From NCBI RefSeq assembly GCF_947632095.1, contig NZ_CANROA010000002.1:1-64000 (forward strand): a stretch of 64,000 bases of DNA. Direction: 5' to 3'. This stretch comes from an uncultured Microbacterium sp. Lineage in GTDB: Bacteria; Actinomycetota; Actinomycetes; Actinomycetales; Microbacteriaceae. Positions within the stretch are counted from its first letter, which is position 1; each line of letters begins with the position of its first letter. A program made the position numbers and the translations under genes. The notes below the pieces were generated by a model that saw only the letters and a list, made by a program, of their open reading frames with translations, made no database searches and was not told the origin of the DNA. Shown here piece after piece: positions 18,140-25,778 of the stretch.

Positions 18140-18976
18140 ATGGATTCGTCCATCGTCGGTTTCACAGCGATTCTGGGAGCACTGTTCGCGATCGCGAACC
18201 CGTTCTCCGGATTGCCGTTCTTCCTCGGCTACTCGGCACCGTTGACCTCATGGCGCGAGAAGTTCACCGCCGCGATCATCACGAGCGCGACGATCTGGGT
18301 CGGCGCAACCGTCGTCCTGCTCGCCGGCCACGCGGTGCTCTCGTTCTTCGGCATCTCGATAGCGGGACTCCGGGTGGGCGGAGGCCTCGTCATCCTGATC
18401 TCCGGCCTGTCGATGATGAACACCAAGGTCGACGACACGAAGAAGAGCGGCCGATCGCTCGCCCGCGTGGTGCACGACCTCGTCCGTCGCGGGCACACAC
18501 CGCACGGGGCCGCCTCCGCCGTCCACGCGTCGTCCCCCGAAGCCGCAGCCTCCCTGCGCGAGCATGCCGCGACCAGCGGTGACGACGCCGTCTCGGCCGC
18601 GATCTCCCACGCGGCGAAGGGAGAGCCGTCGCCGAACGCCGCGGCCCCCGATGCCGACGCCGAGCGCAAGAACAAGAAGGCCGCCTACCTCTCGCTCATG
18701 TTCCCGTTCGCGATCCCCATGGTTCTCGGCCCCGGCTTCATGTCGACGATCCTCATCGCTCAGCACAGCAACGGAGCGATGCCGGTGCTCGGAGCGTACT
18801 CGATCATCATCGGCATCTCGTTCATCGCCTTCCTCCTCGCCGCCCCGATCCGAGCGGCCCTCGGCACGTTCGGGATGAACGTGCTCCTCCGCCTGGTCGG
18901 CCTCATCGTCATCGTCCTCGCCGTCGAGATCATGGCCGCCGGTCTCGTGAAGCTGCTCCCCGGAATGGCTGGCTGA
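18140..18976 (+). CDS. MarC family integral membrane protein with a central hydrophilic insert
   Basis: 278 residues, with AGGG before the ATG. The first half shows MarC-like helices (FTAILGALFAIANPFSGLPFFLG, ATVVLLAGHAVLSFFGI, VGGGLVILISGL). The second half resumes at LSLMFPFAIPMVLGPGFMSTIL and two more helices. Residues about 97-178 form a charged Ala/His/Lys-rich insert not present in standard MarC proteins (about 200-220 residues). MarC proteins are membrane proteins with unclear transport function. It lies between the two initiator tRNA genes, upstream of the amidotransferase gene. Confidence 0.8.
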   Translation: MDSSIVGFTAILGALFAIANPFSGLPFFLGYSAPLTSWREKFTAAIITSATIWVGATVVLLAGHAVLSFFGISIAGLRVGGGLVILISGLSMMNTKVDDTKKSGRSLARVVHDLVRRGHTPHGAASAVHASSPEAAASLREHAATSGDDAVSAAISHAAKGEPSPNAAAPDADAERKNKKAAYLSLMFPFAIPMVLGPGFMSTILIAQHSNGAMPVLGAYSIIIGISFIAFLLAAPIRAALGTFGMNVLLRLVGLIVIVLAVEIMAAGLVKLLPGMAG

Positions 18977-18980
18977 CATC

Positions 18981-19856
18981 ATGTGCCGCTGGCTCGCCTA
19001 CCTCGGCTCCCCCATCCCCCTCGAGGATGTGATCGTCAAGCCCAACCATTCGCTGATCGATCAGAGCCTCCTCGCCCGCGACCTCCTGCTGCCCGGCACC
19101 CCCATGGCCTCGCAGTTCCGCCGGCACGCATTCCCGACGAACGGCGATGGCTTCGGCATGGCCTGGCAGGGACGCGGCGGCACGATCGGGCAGTACCGGC
19201 AGACCACCCCCGCCTGGGACAGCCAGAACCTCCGTCATCTCGCCGCGCAGATCGAATCCGGATGCTTCCTCGCGCATGTGCGCGCCGCACCCGGTGGAAC
19301 GATCGCGGAGCAGAACTGCCACCCTTTCCAGCACGGCGGGTGGATGTTCCAGCACAATGGCGAGATCAACGGCTTCGAGCGACTCAAGAGGGATCTCACC
19401 TTCGACGTCGCGCCGGAGCTATATCCCTCGATCCTCGGAAACGGCGACACCGAGGTGTGCTTCTACCTGGCCCTGACCTACGGGCTCGCCGAGGATCCTG
19501 TGAGAGCGCTCATCCGCATGGTGCAGCGCATCGAACGGGCCCGCCAGGAGCGCGGCGTCGCCGAGCCGTTCCGTGCCACGATGTGCGCGTCCGACGGCAC
19601 GCGGCTCATCGTCCTGCGCTGGGTCAGCCCGGAAGCCGATTCGAGCGCCGCACCCTCCCTGTTCCACTCGCACGGCCCGACCACGCTCCAGGTGAAGACC
19701 GGCGACGCGGAGCATCTCCCGGCCGATGCGCAGCTCGTCGTCTCGGAACCACTCGAGCTGCACTGGAGCGCCCGCACCTGGCATGAGGTGCCGGCAGGAA
19801 CCATCGGAGTCTTCCGGCCGGGCATCGAACCCGAGTTCACCACCGTGCCGCTCTGA
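18981..19856 (+). CDS. Class II glutamine amidotransferase (EgtC/YafJ-like)
   Basis: 291 residues starting MCRWLAYLGSP. Cys2 is the N-terminal nucleophile after Met removal. Other class II features are FPTNGDGFGMAWQ, FLAHVRAAPGGTIAEQNCHPF and MFQHNGEIN. In mycobacteria a relative (EgtC) trims the gamma-glutamyl group in ergothioneine synthesis, but no other egt genes are here, so the substrate is open. The start is 4 bases after the MarC stop, so the two are co-transcribed. The initiator tRNA gene carrying the mobile element follows at 49 bases. Confidence 0.87.
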   Translation: MCRWLAYLGSPIPLEDVIVKPNHSLIDQSLLARDLLLPGTPMASQFRRHAFPTNGDGFGMAWQGRGGTIGQYRQTTPAWDSQNLRHLAAQIESGCFLAHVRAAPGGTIAEQNCHPFQHGGWMFQHNGEINGFERLKRDLTFDVAPELYPSILGNGDTEVCFYLALTYGLAEDPVRALIRMVQRIERARQERGVAEPFRATMCASDGTRLIVLRWVSPEADSSAAPSLFHSHGPTTLQVKTGDAEHLPADAQLVVSEPLELHWSARTWHEVPAGTIGVFRPGIEPEFTTVPL

Positions 19857-19904
19857 GCCCGATTCGACTTCCTCCGCCCAGGCGGGTAACGTTATCTCTT
19901 GTGA

Positions 19905-19978
19905 CGCGGGGTGGAGCAGTTCGGTAGCTCGCCGGGCTCATAACCCGGAGGTCGTAGGTTCAAATCCTGCCCCCGCAA
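19905..19978 (+). tRNA. tRNA-Met, initiator type, second copy; attachment site of the mobile element
   Basis: 74 nt, the same as the first copy except for two T-stem changes (GTAGG/CCTGC instead of GCAGG/CCTGT). Each form has one G-T wobble, but at different pairs. The 3' part from the last anticodon base (19941) onward is repeated at 29248-29286. The element therefore integrated in the anticodon loop and rebuilt an intact tRNA. The original terminator of this gene is now 9.3 kb away; a new hairpin stands at 19984-20023. Confidence 0.95.
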
Positions 19979-19979
19979 C
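19941..19979 (+). repeat. attL core (tRNA 3' half)
   Basis: Identical over 39 bases to 29248-29286. The repeat begins at the third anticodon base (T of CAT). This places crossover in the anticodon loop or T arm, typical of tyrosine recombinases that use tRNA genes. Confidence 0.92.
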
Positions 19980-19983
19980 GAAA

Positions 19984-20023
19984 AACAGCCCCTGATCAGG
20001 TGAAAACCAGGTCAGGGGCTGTT
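19984..20023 (+). terminator. Element-supplied terminator behind the tRNA
   Basis: AACAGCCCCTGA (19984-19995) pairs with TCAGGGGCTGTT (20012-20023), followed by GGCTTTTC. It ends transcription of the interrupted tRNA gene before the element, replacing the native one. Confidence 0.75.
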
Positions 20024-20044
20024 GGCTTTTCTCGAAAAGTGCCG

Positions 20045-20068
20045 AAGTACCCGCACAAGTACCCGCAT
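20045..20068 (+). repeat. Two direct AAGTACCCGCA repeats: likely integrase arm sites, left end
   Basis: AAGTACCCGCA occurs at 20045-20055 and again at 20057-20067. Matching copies occur near the right end at 29108-29130 and, inverted, at 29074-29088. Short direct repeats at both ends of such an element are the usual arm-type binding sites of the integrase N-terminal domain. Confidence 0.65.
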
Positions 20069-20301
20069 CGCTTTTGGGCGGTACGCGCCGGTAGCCCCAG
20101 CGCAGATCGGCGATGCGGCCACTTTCGCCCAGTGCTTCTACGCCTCATGTGGACGACGAGCGCGCCGAAGGTGCGGCAACGCCCGAGCCGAGCGGCTGGC
20201 ACGGGCCCGGCGCTGGTCTGTGGCTTGTGCCCTACCCCCGCTTCGCGGGCGCAGGGCACCGCCGTGCCGCCGGTGCTGCGCCGAGCGACGGCAACAGCCC
20301 C

Positions 20302-20689
20302 GCAAAAGGGTGTACGCAGGAATCGGGGCGGTTCGACGGGCGAAAACCGCAGAATCACGCGGCAGAACCGGCCGCAGGTCTGCCCCGACGTGCGTGCACC
20401 CTTTTGGAACGAGGCGATGCAAAAGGGTGTACGCAGGATTCGAGGCGGATGAGGGAGCAAGAACCGCAGAATCACGCGGCAGAACGCTGTCGCGGAGCTG
20501 CCGAGAGCGCGTACACCCTTTTGGAGCGTGTGAGGCAAAAGGGTGTACGCACTTTGGTACATGGCTGCGGCGGGCTCGCGACTAACTCGCGTGCGTGCGC
20601 GTGCGCAGAACGTTGGTAAACCAGGAAAACTGCTCGTCCGGGCGATTGCTCGGGTTTCGGTGGCGTCTGGTGCGTGTACACCCTTTTGC
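20302..20689. repeat. Repeat cluster: six copies of CAAAAGGGTGTACGC in direct and inverted order
   Basis: Direct copies lie at 20303-20319, 20420-20436 and 20536-20551. Inverted copies lie at 20391-20406 (one change), 20508-20523 and 20671-20689 (slightly extended). The direct copies are 117 and 116 bases apart, and the whole unit is repeated: CCGCAGAATCACGCGGCAGA occurs at 20347-20366 and again at 20464-20483. Neighbouring inverted and direct copies can fold into 14-15 bp stems (20391-20436, 20508-20551). The region 20069-20782 has no gene I can support; its open frames have no start, codon or family support. It may be an iteron-type origin or a regulator-binding array. Confidence 0.8.
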
Positions 20690-20782
20690 TCAAATCTCGA
20701 TTCTTTGGCCCTCGACTGAGATTCCGCGAAAGTGGTACGCAGTACGTTCCTGCCGCAAAGTTGGGTCGCTCCGGCAGTGCTC

Positions 20783-21088
20783 TTATTCGTCCTCGGGCGG
20801 TGGCTCGTGCCCCGTGATCAGGTCGAGCGGATGCAGGCCGAGCTTGTCGGCGATGCTGCCCACCGTGTCGAACGTGAGATTCCACTCGCCGCGCTCGATG
20901 CCCGAGTAGTAGCGCTGGTCGAGGCCCAGCTCTATGGACAGTGCGAGCTGGCTAATGCCACGCTCTTTCCGATATGCGCGCAGATTCGATGCGAGAATCT
21001 GCTTCAGAATCTCTGCGGCTGGATCGGACACAACATCTAAGTCCATCGGCAACGGGGTGAGCAAGCGAGGGTATTTTGATACCCTCAT
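20783..21088 (-). CDS. XRE-family helix-turn-helix regulator of the element
   Basis: 101 residues. The HTH_XRE domain covers about residues 30-90: NLRAYRKERGISQLALSIELGL, then YYSGIERGEWNLTFDTVGSIADKLGLHPLDLI. The tail is acidic (EPPPEDE). ATG 21088 is used here; ATG 21046 (residue 15) is an alternative that would leave the palindrome at 21067-21086 fully upstream. With 21088 the message could be nearly leaderless, because no Shine-Dalgarno is seen. It is divergent from the cargo operon and probably represses itself and perhaps int. Confidence 0.85.
   Translation of the reverse strand: MRVSKYPRLLTPLPMDLDVVSDPAAEILKQILASNLRAYRKERGISQLALSIELGLDQRYYSGIERGEWNLTFDTVGSIADKLGLHPLDLITGHEPPPEDE
21067..21086. 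promoter_or_regulatory. Palindromic operator GAGGGTAT-TTTG-ATACCCTC
   Basis: Perfect 8-bp arms with a 4-base spacer at the start of the XRE gene, overlapping one base of its ATG. This is the usual place for an autoregulator site. The GAGGGTA half recurs as the 10-bp inverted pair GAGGGTACTT (29074-29083)/AAGTACCCTC (29107-29116) before the integrase gene. Confidence 0.65.
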
Positions 21089-21241
21089 GCGGCTAGAATC
21101 GACTGGTAGACGAGCAAAAACGCGCGTCTGGACAGAGATGGGAACTCCCGCCCAGCGCCTCGCCAGCGATGGATGACTCCAGCCCCGAACGGCCCAACCT
21201 GTCGGCGATCACGTCATAGAGACAGGAAATGAGGCACCGTT

Positions 21242-22096
21242 TTGCGCGCCACGACGAAGAAGCCAATCCCGCTACTCGCAGCAGTTGGAGCTGCCCTGCT
21301 GATCGCCCTCACTGCTTGCACGCCCGCAGCCGAGGAGCCAGAGTCACCCACACCCAAGCCAGTAGCCACCGAAGAGTCACAGCAATGCTCCGGCCTCACT
21401 GGCCTCGAAGCGCTGAAAAAGTGGGCGAACGAGGTTGAGACGACTCGCGCCTGGGATCTTGCCGGGGAGTACAGCGACGTGAGCGGCTACGACGAGTGCG
21501 CCGAACTGTCGTACATCGTGCTGCGCCCAGCGGAATGCTGCACAGTCTTCGAGATCACTCCCGTAATGTTCTTCAACCGGGGCGAATTCATCCCAGTAGC
21601 AACGGTAACCGACCGCGCACAGGCGAGAACCCCTGATGCAGTCACAGAGCGCATAGACGACAGTACTATCGCGCTCACGTTTGCCGTGCCCGGCGGCGCG
21701 AACAAACCGCCAGTGCTCACCACAGTCACATATTCGTGGGATGAGAGCGCCGGTGAGGTGATCGCTGCCGAGCCCGAGCCAGAAGCAACGCAAATCGTGG
21801 GCGGCGACGCCAACGGCTACTGGTGCCCGACCCCTGAGAGCAACGACAGGTACGGGTGCGTGACCATCGCGCTGCCCACCGCCACCTACGACAGCGGCGA
21901 CACGCGCGAACTGACCGACCGAGGCGACCTGAACGGCGACGGCGGCACCGCCTATATCGCACCGGGCGCGCCCTTCGGCACGTTCTATCCGGCGGGAACT
22001 CCCATCACGCTGCCCGACTACTACGCGGGCTCAGACCTGCCCGACCAAGACCGCATTTGGAACGGCCAGACCGCCATCATGCTGGTGCGCCAGTAG
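21242..22096 (+). CDS. LppP/LprE-like lipoprotein
   Basis: 284 residues from TTG 21242, with GAGG about 8 bases upstream; no ATG or GTG in frame fits the signal peptide. Lipobox LTAC puts the acylated cysteine at residue 26, after LLAAVGAALLIA. Residues about 45-140 contain AWDLAGEYSDVSGYDECAELSYIV and RPAECCTVFEITPVMFFNRGEFIPVAT, the LppP/LprE lipoprotein domain. The second half is rich in Asp and Gly without a recognised family. It should face the outside of the membrane. It is the first gene of the cargo operon; its function in the element is unknown. Confidence 0.82.
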   Translation: MRATTKKPIPLLAAVGAALLIALTACTPAAEEPESPTPKPVATEESQQCSGLTGLEALKKWANEVETTRAWDLAGEYSDVSGYDECAELSYIVLRPAECCTVFEITPVMFFNRGEFIPVATVTDRAQARTPDAVTERIDDSTIALTFAVPGGANKPPVLTTVTYSWDESAGEVIAAEPEPEATQIVGGDANGYWCPTPESNDRYGCVTIALPTATYDSGDTRELTDRGDLNGDGGTAYIAPGAPFGTFYPAGTPITLPDYYAGSDLPDQDRIWNGQTAIMLVRQ

Positions 22097-22117
22097 CTCG
22101 CGAAAGGAACAGACGAC

Positions 22118-22933
22118 ATGAACACACCCCAGAACGACCAGCAGCGAGTACAGCTCGAACAGCGAATCGCTGGCCTGTTCCACCTGTTGCAGCGCTTCGA
22201 GAACCTGCAACAGCAGAAGGAAGCTGTCTACCAGCGCCACGCGCATCTCTACACCCCGTACAAGCCGAAATGGCGTGCGGGAATGTACTGGCTCTGGGTA
22301 CTGCTCGGTACCATCGCACTGACGATCATCGTCGCGATGATCTTCTTCGGCGCGATGTCAGCATGGAGCAGCACCTACCAGAGCGACAGCAGCGCCCAGC
22401 CGCCTGTCAGTGTGGCCGCGCTCTTCCTCACCCCTCTGCCGGTGGCCTTGATTCTGGCGGGTGTGCTCGTCGCCGTCCGCAATGGGCGGGTGCCCGCAAA
22501 GAACGCACAGATCGAAGCCGCGAACCAGGCTACCGCGCAGCAGATCGCTCAGCTTGCCGCACCCGAGGTTGGCCCCATCGACGCACAGCTCGCCGCAGCC
22601 CGCAAAGAATACCGCGAGAACTACAACGGCTGGTGGCCCGAGAAATACCTCAACACGGTAGACGTGGGTGCCTGCTGGCACATCGTGCACGATCGCCACG
22701 TTTCCACCATTCAGGAGGCCGTAAAGGAACTCATCGAAGACCAACACAAGCAGGCTGTCCTGGACATGCACGCAGCCCAGATCGCCGAGCAGCAGCGGGC
22801 CACCCGGGTGGCCCAGGTCAACGGCGTCATCAACGCGAGCATGCAGGGCGCGATGATCGGCACGATGATCGACCAGGGCAACAAAACCCGCGCAGCGATG
22901 AACGCACCAGTGACCGTGAGGCTCAAGAAGTGA
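22118..22933 (+). CDS. Two-TM cargo protein with cytosolic coiled-coil parts
   Basis: 271 residues. A Gln-rich N-terminal coil (residues about 8-40) precedes two TM helices (about 57-80 and 100-121). Then comes a C-terminal region with GWWPEKYLNTVDVGACWHIV and HVSTIQEAVKELIED, and a Met/Gly-rich segment. I do not recognise a named family. The P-x-K-Y ... T-x-x-E-A-V pattern loosely resembles a region in uncharacterised Firmicutes membrane proteins (weak inference). AAAGGAAC lies upstream of the ATG. It ends in a GTGA overlap with the next gene. Confidence 0.75.
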   Translation: MNTPQNDQQRVQLEQRIAGLFHLLQRFENLQQQKEAVYQRHAHLYTPYKPKWRAGMYWLWVLLGTIALTIIVAMIFFGAMSAWSSTYQSDSSAQPPVSVAALFLTPLPVALILAGVLVAVRNGRVPAKNAQIEAANQATAQQIAQLAAPEVGPIDAQLAAARKEYRENYNGWWPEKYLNTVDVGACWHIVHDRHVSTIQEAVKELIEDQHKQAVLDMHAAQIAEQQRATRVAQVNGVINASMQGAMIGTMIDQGNKTRAAMNAPVTVRLKK

Positions 22934-23745
22934 CGGTCGATGCGGCCCCGAGCCGCAATCGCACCCGCTCCTGGGCGCTGCTCATTGCAGCGGTGCTCGT
23001 CGCCGGTGGCGGGATCGCCGCCGTTGTCAGCGTGAACTCCTACAACGCCGAGACCGCGCGCCTGTGCCACGTCGCGCTCGAGAACGCAGAAACGGCTCAC
23101 AACGCTACCCAGGAGGCGGCTGCTTCCGCTACCGATGCGCTGACCGCCGTGGAGAACACCGAGCTACCAGACGGAGGTACCAGCACCGCCTACGCCGACC
23201 GCAAGGCCGTGGAGGCTGTGAAGGCTCAGAAGGCCGAGGGCGACAAGCCCGAGGTCAAGGCTGTGCCCGCTCGTCAGAGCGGCGCGGACTTCGTCAAGGA
23301 CGTCACCGACGCCAAGGCGGATCTCGCCAAGGCCGAAAAGGCCCTCGCAGAGGCCTGCGAGACCCGCGAGGACGCCGCAGCGATCGACGCTCAGGCGACG
23401 GCCGTGACCGACGCCGCCAAGAAGCTCGACGCCGCGTCCACCGCGCTCACCGAGGACTTCGCCCTCTTCCAGGCCGACGAGGCCGCTCGTCTCGCCGCTG
23501 AGAAGAAGGCGGCCGAGGAGAAGGCCGCTGCGGAGGCAGAGGCCGCGCGCATCGCTGCCGAGCAGGCAGCCGCCGAGGAGGCCGCGCACCAGGCCGAGCA
23601 GGAGAGCTGGAACGGCGGCGACTCCGGGAACTGGGGAGGAGGAGGCAACAGCGGCAACTCCGGTGGCGGCGGCACGCAGATCGCGCCTCCTCCCGGCCAG
23701 AGCGGGGGTGGCTGCCCGCCGAGCCAGCCGGTCTGCTACGGCTGA
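22930..23745 (+). CDS. Membrane-anchored Ala/Lys/Glu coiled-coil cargo protein
   Basis: 271 residues from GTG 22930, inside the GTGA overlap with the previous gene. One N-terminal TM segment (about residues 15-36, ALLIAAVLVAGGGIAAVVSV) is followed by a long helical, Ala/Glu/Lys-rich region; residues about 185-225 repeat A-E-E-K-A-A-A-E. A Gly/Ser/Asn-rich tail follows, ending in CPPSQPVCYG with two cysteines. The layout suggests a surface-exposed stalk. The frame stays open far upstream of 22930, but those residues are not protein-like. A hairpin terminator follows at 23758-23794. Function unknown. Confidence 0.8.
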   Translation: MTVDAAPSRNRTRSWALLIAAVLVAGGGIAAVVSVNSYNAETARLCHVALENAETAHNATQEAAASATDALTAVENTELPDGGTSTAYADRKAVEAVKAQKAEGDKPEVKAVPARQSGADFVKDVTDAKADLAKAEKALAEACETREDAAAIDAQATAVTDAAKKLDAASTALTEDFALFQADEAARLAAEKKAAEEKAAAEAEAARIAAEQAAAEEAAHQAEQESWNGGDSGNWGGGGNSGNSGGGGTQIAPPPGQSGGGCPPSQPVCYG

Positions 23746-23757
23746 CGCCGATCAGAT

Positions 23758-23794
23758 ATTTGAGGGCTCAGGAGGTCATCCTGAGCCCTCAAAT
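23758..23794. terminator. Bidirectional terminator between cargo and mobilization operons
   Basis: ATTTGAGGGCTCAGGA (23758-23773) pairs perfectly with TCCTGAGCCCTCAAAT (23779-23794) around GGTCA, followed by CTTTCT. It ends the plus-strand cargo operon and the minus-strand relaxase gene. Confidence 0.85.
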
Positions 23795-23842
23795 CTTTCT
23801 GGCTGCCGCCGGTGCTGCGCACCGTTGCCCTCAGAAGGGTGG

Positions 23843-25150
23843 TCACTCGCCGAAGCCATACTGCTCGGCAGGGGTCTGCGGGCGAGGCTGCTGCCGTTCC
23901 TCACGCATCTCCCTGGCCAGCCGTTCGCGGTCAGTCTCGACCACGAACGGAACGGGCCTGCGCCGAGGCTTCGCAGGCGGCCTACTGACAGCCTTGGTTG
24001 CCTTCGGTGGGGCCGTGCTCCCCTCGGGCGCTTCCATAGCCTCAGACGAGCACTCAGGGGGCATCACCTGCCCCACCGGCTGCGCCTCCTGCTCCTCCTC
24101 GTCACGCTTGCGCCTGAGAGCGGCGAGCCCGCTGCTGAACGATGGTGCCGCCTGCTTTGGCGCGGGGGCCGGTGCGGGCTGTGGCTGCCGAGCGATGTTT
24201 TCCTCGACGCGAGCGAGCGTTGGCGCCGATCCCAGTTCGTCGCCGATGCCGTCACGGCCACCGGCGCGAGCGTTGCGCTGCTTGCCGAGCGCGTCGGTAA
24301 GCCGGTAGCTGAAGTTCACCGGCACCCCGTCGCCGAAGTCGGTTCCCGTCTTGCTCTTGCGAGTCTTCAGTTCGATACCGCGAGCGTTGAGCAGATCGCG
24401 GTATTCGTCCAGGCTCGTCGCCTCGGCCTGTGCGTCGGCGACCACCGCGCGCAGGTGCGCGCGCCAGTCGTTGCCCGTGTGCTGATCCTCAAGCTCGGCA
24501 GCGGTCGCGCGGTCGGCCATGCCGACGCGGCGCTCTTCCATCAGCGCCTCGTTGTCGTAGGCCGCGAGCCCGATGGACTGCATGAACTCCTCGTCGGCGA
24601 GCACGCTGTCCACCGTGTGCTGCAACCGCCACGCGTTCGTCATCGCGGAGCTGACCGCCCGCCCGGCAACACGAACATCCTGCTGCTCGATGAGGCCGTC
24701 AGCTTCAGGATGCTCGCCCTTGCGGGGCTTGCGCCGGTAGACGTGCACCGCGTCGCGGTCGCTGACCGCCGACACAAGGAAGTGCACGTGCCACAGGCCG
24801 CCCACCCCGTCGCGCTGCACCGCGAGCAGGGCAGGATGACCGGGGTACTGCTTGCCGACAAGGCGCTGCCCAATGCGCAGCGCCTTGATACCCGCGTCAG
24901 GGTCGTCGGGGTCAAGCTCCTCGCGGCTGAACGAGATGTAGCCCATGATGCCCTGACGCTTCGCACCTTCCTTCCCGAACCGGCGGCGGATCGCCGCGAA
25001 CTGCCCCGGCGCGACCGCCGGGATAATCCCGCCGACACCGCCGACGTAGACGGCGCGAGGCTCGCCCGAACCGTCGTGCGCGGTGCCGCGCACCATGTAG
25101 TTGCAGCCGCGACCCGTGCTCGTGGTCGGGCTCATCGCACTCGACGCCAT
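23843..25150 (-). CDS. Relaxase / mobilization nuclease
   Basis: 435 residues. The N-terminal part has STGRGCNYMVRG (candidate catalytic Tyr18), then GHPALLAVQRDGVGGLWHVHFLVSAV with the paired histidines H121 and H123 of the relaxase metal site. Middle: TSLDEYRDLLNARGIELKTRK, a relaxase-type accessory region. The C-terminus is Pro/Ala/Arg-rich and probably unstructured. The enzyme should nick and covalently bind the oriT strand to start transfer. Its start overlaps the MobC stop by one base (TGATG), so the two are coupled. I cannot fix the MOB class from sequence; MOBP/MOBQ-like is likely. Confidence 0.85.
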   Translation of the reverse strand: MASSAMSPTTSTGRGCNYMVRGTAHDGSGEPRAVYVGGVGGIIPAVAPGQFAAIRRRFGKEGAKRQGIMGYISFSREELDPDDPDAGIKALRIGQRLVGKQYPGHPALLAVQRDGVGGLWHVHFLVSAVSDRDAVHVYRRKPRKGEHPEADGLIEQQDVRVAGRAVSSAMTNAWRLQHTVDSVLADEEFMQSIGLAAYDNEALMEERRVGMADRATAAELEDQHTGNDWRAHLRAVVADAQAEATSLDEYRDLLNARGIELKTRKSKTGTDFGDGVPVNFSYRLTDALGKQRNARAGGRDGIGDELGSAPTLARVEENIARQPQPAPAPAPKQAAPSFSSGLAALRRKRDEEEQEAQPVGQVMPPECSSEAMEAPEGSTAPPKATKAVSRPPAKPRRRPVPFVVETDRERLAREMREERQQPRPQTPAEQYGFGE

Positions 25151-25608
25151 CAGGCAGCCTCGCTCTCGATCATCAGCTCATGGAGGCCGAGCCACCGGAG
25201 CATCTTCTCCGGGTCGCGGCCCAGGTAGAGCCTCGCGTCGCGCAGCGCACGCCGCGTCTGATCGACCACAGCGATCACCTCGTGATCGTGTGCACGCTCC
25301 CCAGAGTTGAGGTGGCGCGCGATCTGGTTGAGGTTCGCTCCCACCCGGTCGAGCGCGACCGCGTGCACCTCATGCGCTCGCGCGAACCGCTCGAGCGCGT
25401 CGCGCACATCGTCGAGCACCGGGGCAGCCGCGACCGCCGCCGCACCGCCGTCGAGCCGACGCAGCATCAGTCGCAGCGCCTTGCTCTGCGTCACGCCCAG
25501 CGCCTCGGCGACACCGCGCACCAGGCGCATGTCCTCTTCCGTGAGACGCAGATGCACGTCGTGCACCAACTCCTCGCGCGTCGCCTTCGTCTCTTCACTG
25601 TCGTTCAT
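25150..25608 (-). CDS. mobC: MobC-like mobilization accessory protein
   Basis: 152 residues. The N-terminus has a ribbon-helix-helix look (VHLRLTEEDMRLVRGVAEALGVTQSKALRLML). Residues about 86-102 carry the MobC signature VGANLNQIARHLNSG. MobC proteins bind oriT and help the relaxase open the strand. It lies right beside the hairpin-rich region 25609-25815, the expected oriT position. It may also autoregulate there. Confidence 0.85.
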   Translation of the reverse strand: MNDSEETKATREELVHDVHLRLTEEDMRLVRGVAEALGVTQSKALRLMLRRLDGGAAAVAAAPVLDDVRDALERFARAHEVHAVALDRVGANLNQIARHLNSGERAHDHEVIAVVDQTRRALRDARLYLGRDPEKMLRWLGLHELMIESEAA

Positions 25609-25647
25609 CGTCTTGTCTCCTCGCTCATCGTCGGTGCACTCCGTGCG

Positions 25648-25778
25648 GTCACGGGCACCTCACCGCTGCTGTTGCTGGCAGAGTGAGGCGCCCGTGACCC
25701 GGCCAGCAACGCATTTGTGGTCGGTTTCGCTGCGCTCACCTCCCACAAATACGGCTGGCAAGGGGCCGGGGCTACGCC
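25648..25778. other. Candidate oriT: cluster of inverted repeats
   Basis: GTCACGGGCACCTCAC (25648-25663) pairs with GTGAGGCGCCCGTGAC (25683-25698), with one mismatch, around a 19-base loop. GTTGCTGGC (25671-25679) pairs with GCCAGCAAC (25702-25710), so two mutually exclusive folds exist. ATTTGTGG (25713-25720) pairs with CCACAAAT (25743-25750). CAAGGGGC-CGGGGC pairs with GCCCCG-CCCCTTG up to about 25789. The 207-base gap 25609-25815 has no gene. Position upstream of mobC and relaxase supports oriT; the nick base cannot be assigned. Confidence 0.6.

Noticed and set aside
19996..20619. Long open frames on both strands in the repeat region
   Set aside because: They are repetitive because the DNA is (the same short peptide recurs with each 117-bp unit), and they lack ribosome sites and known domains.
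20302..20689. CRISPR-like array
   Set aside because: Spacing of 117 bases, inverted copies and repeated 'spacers' do not fit CRISPR; no cas genes.
21856..22929. Upstream extension of the coiled-coil cargo gene to 629 codons
   Set aside because: The extension is in a wrong frame over two good genes and is Arg/His-rich; the GTG at 22930 with overlap is the better start.
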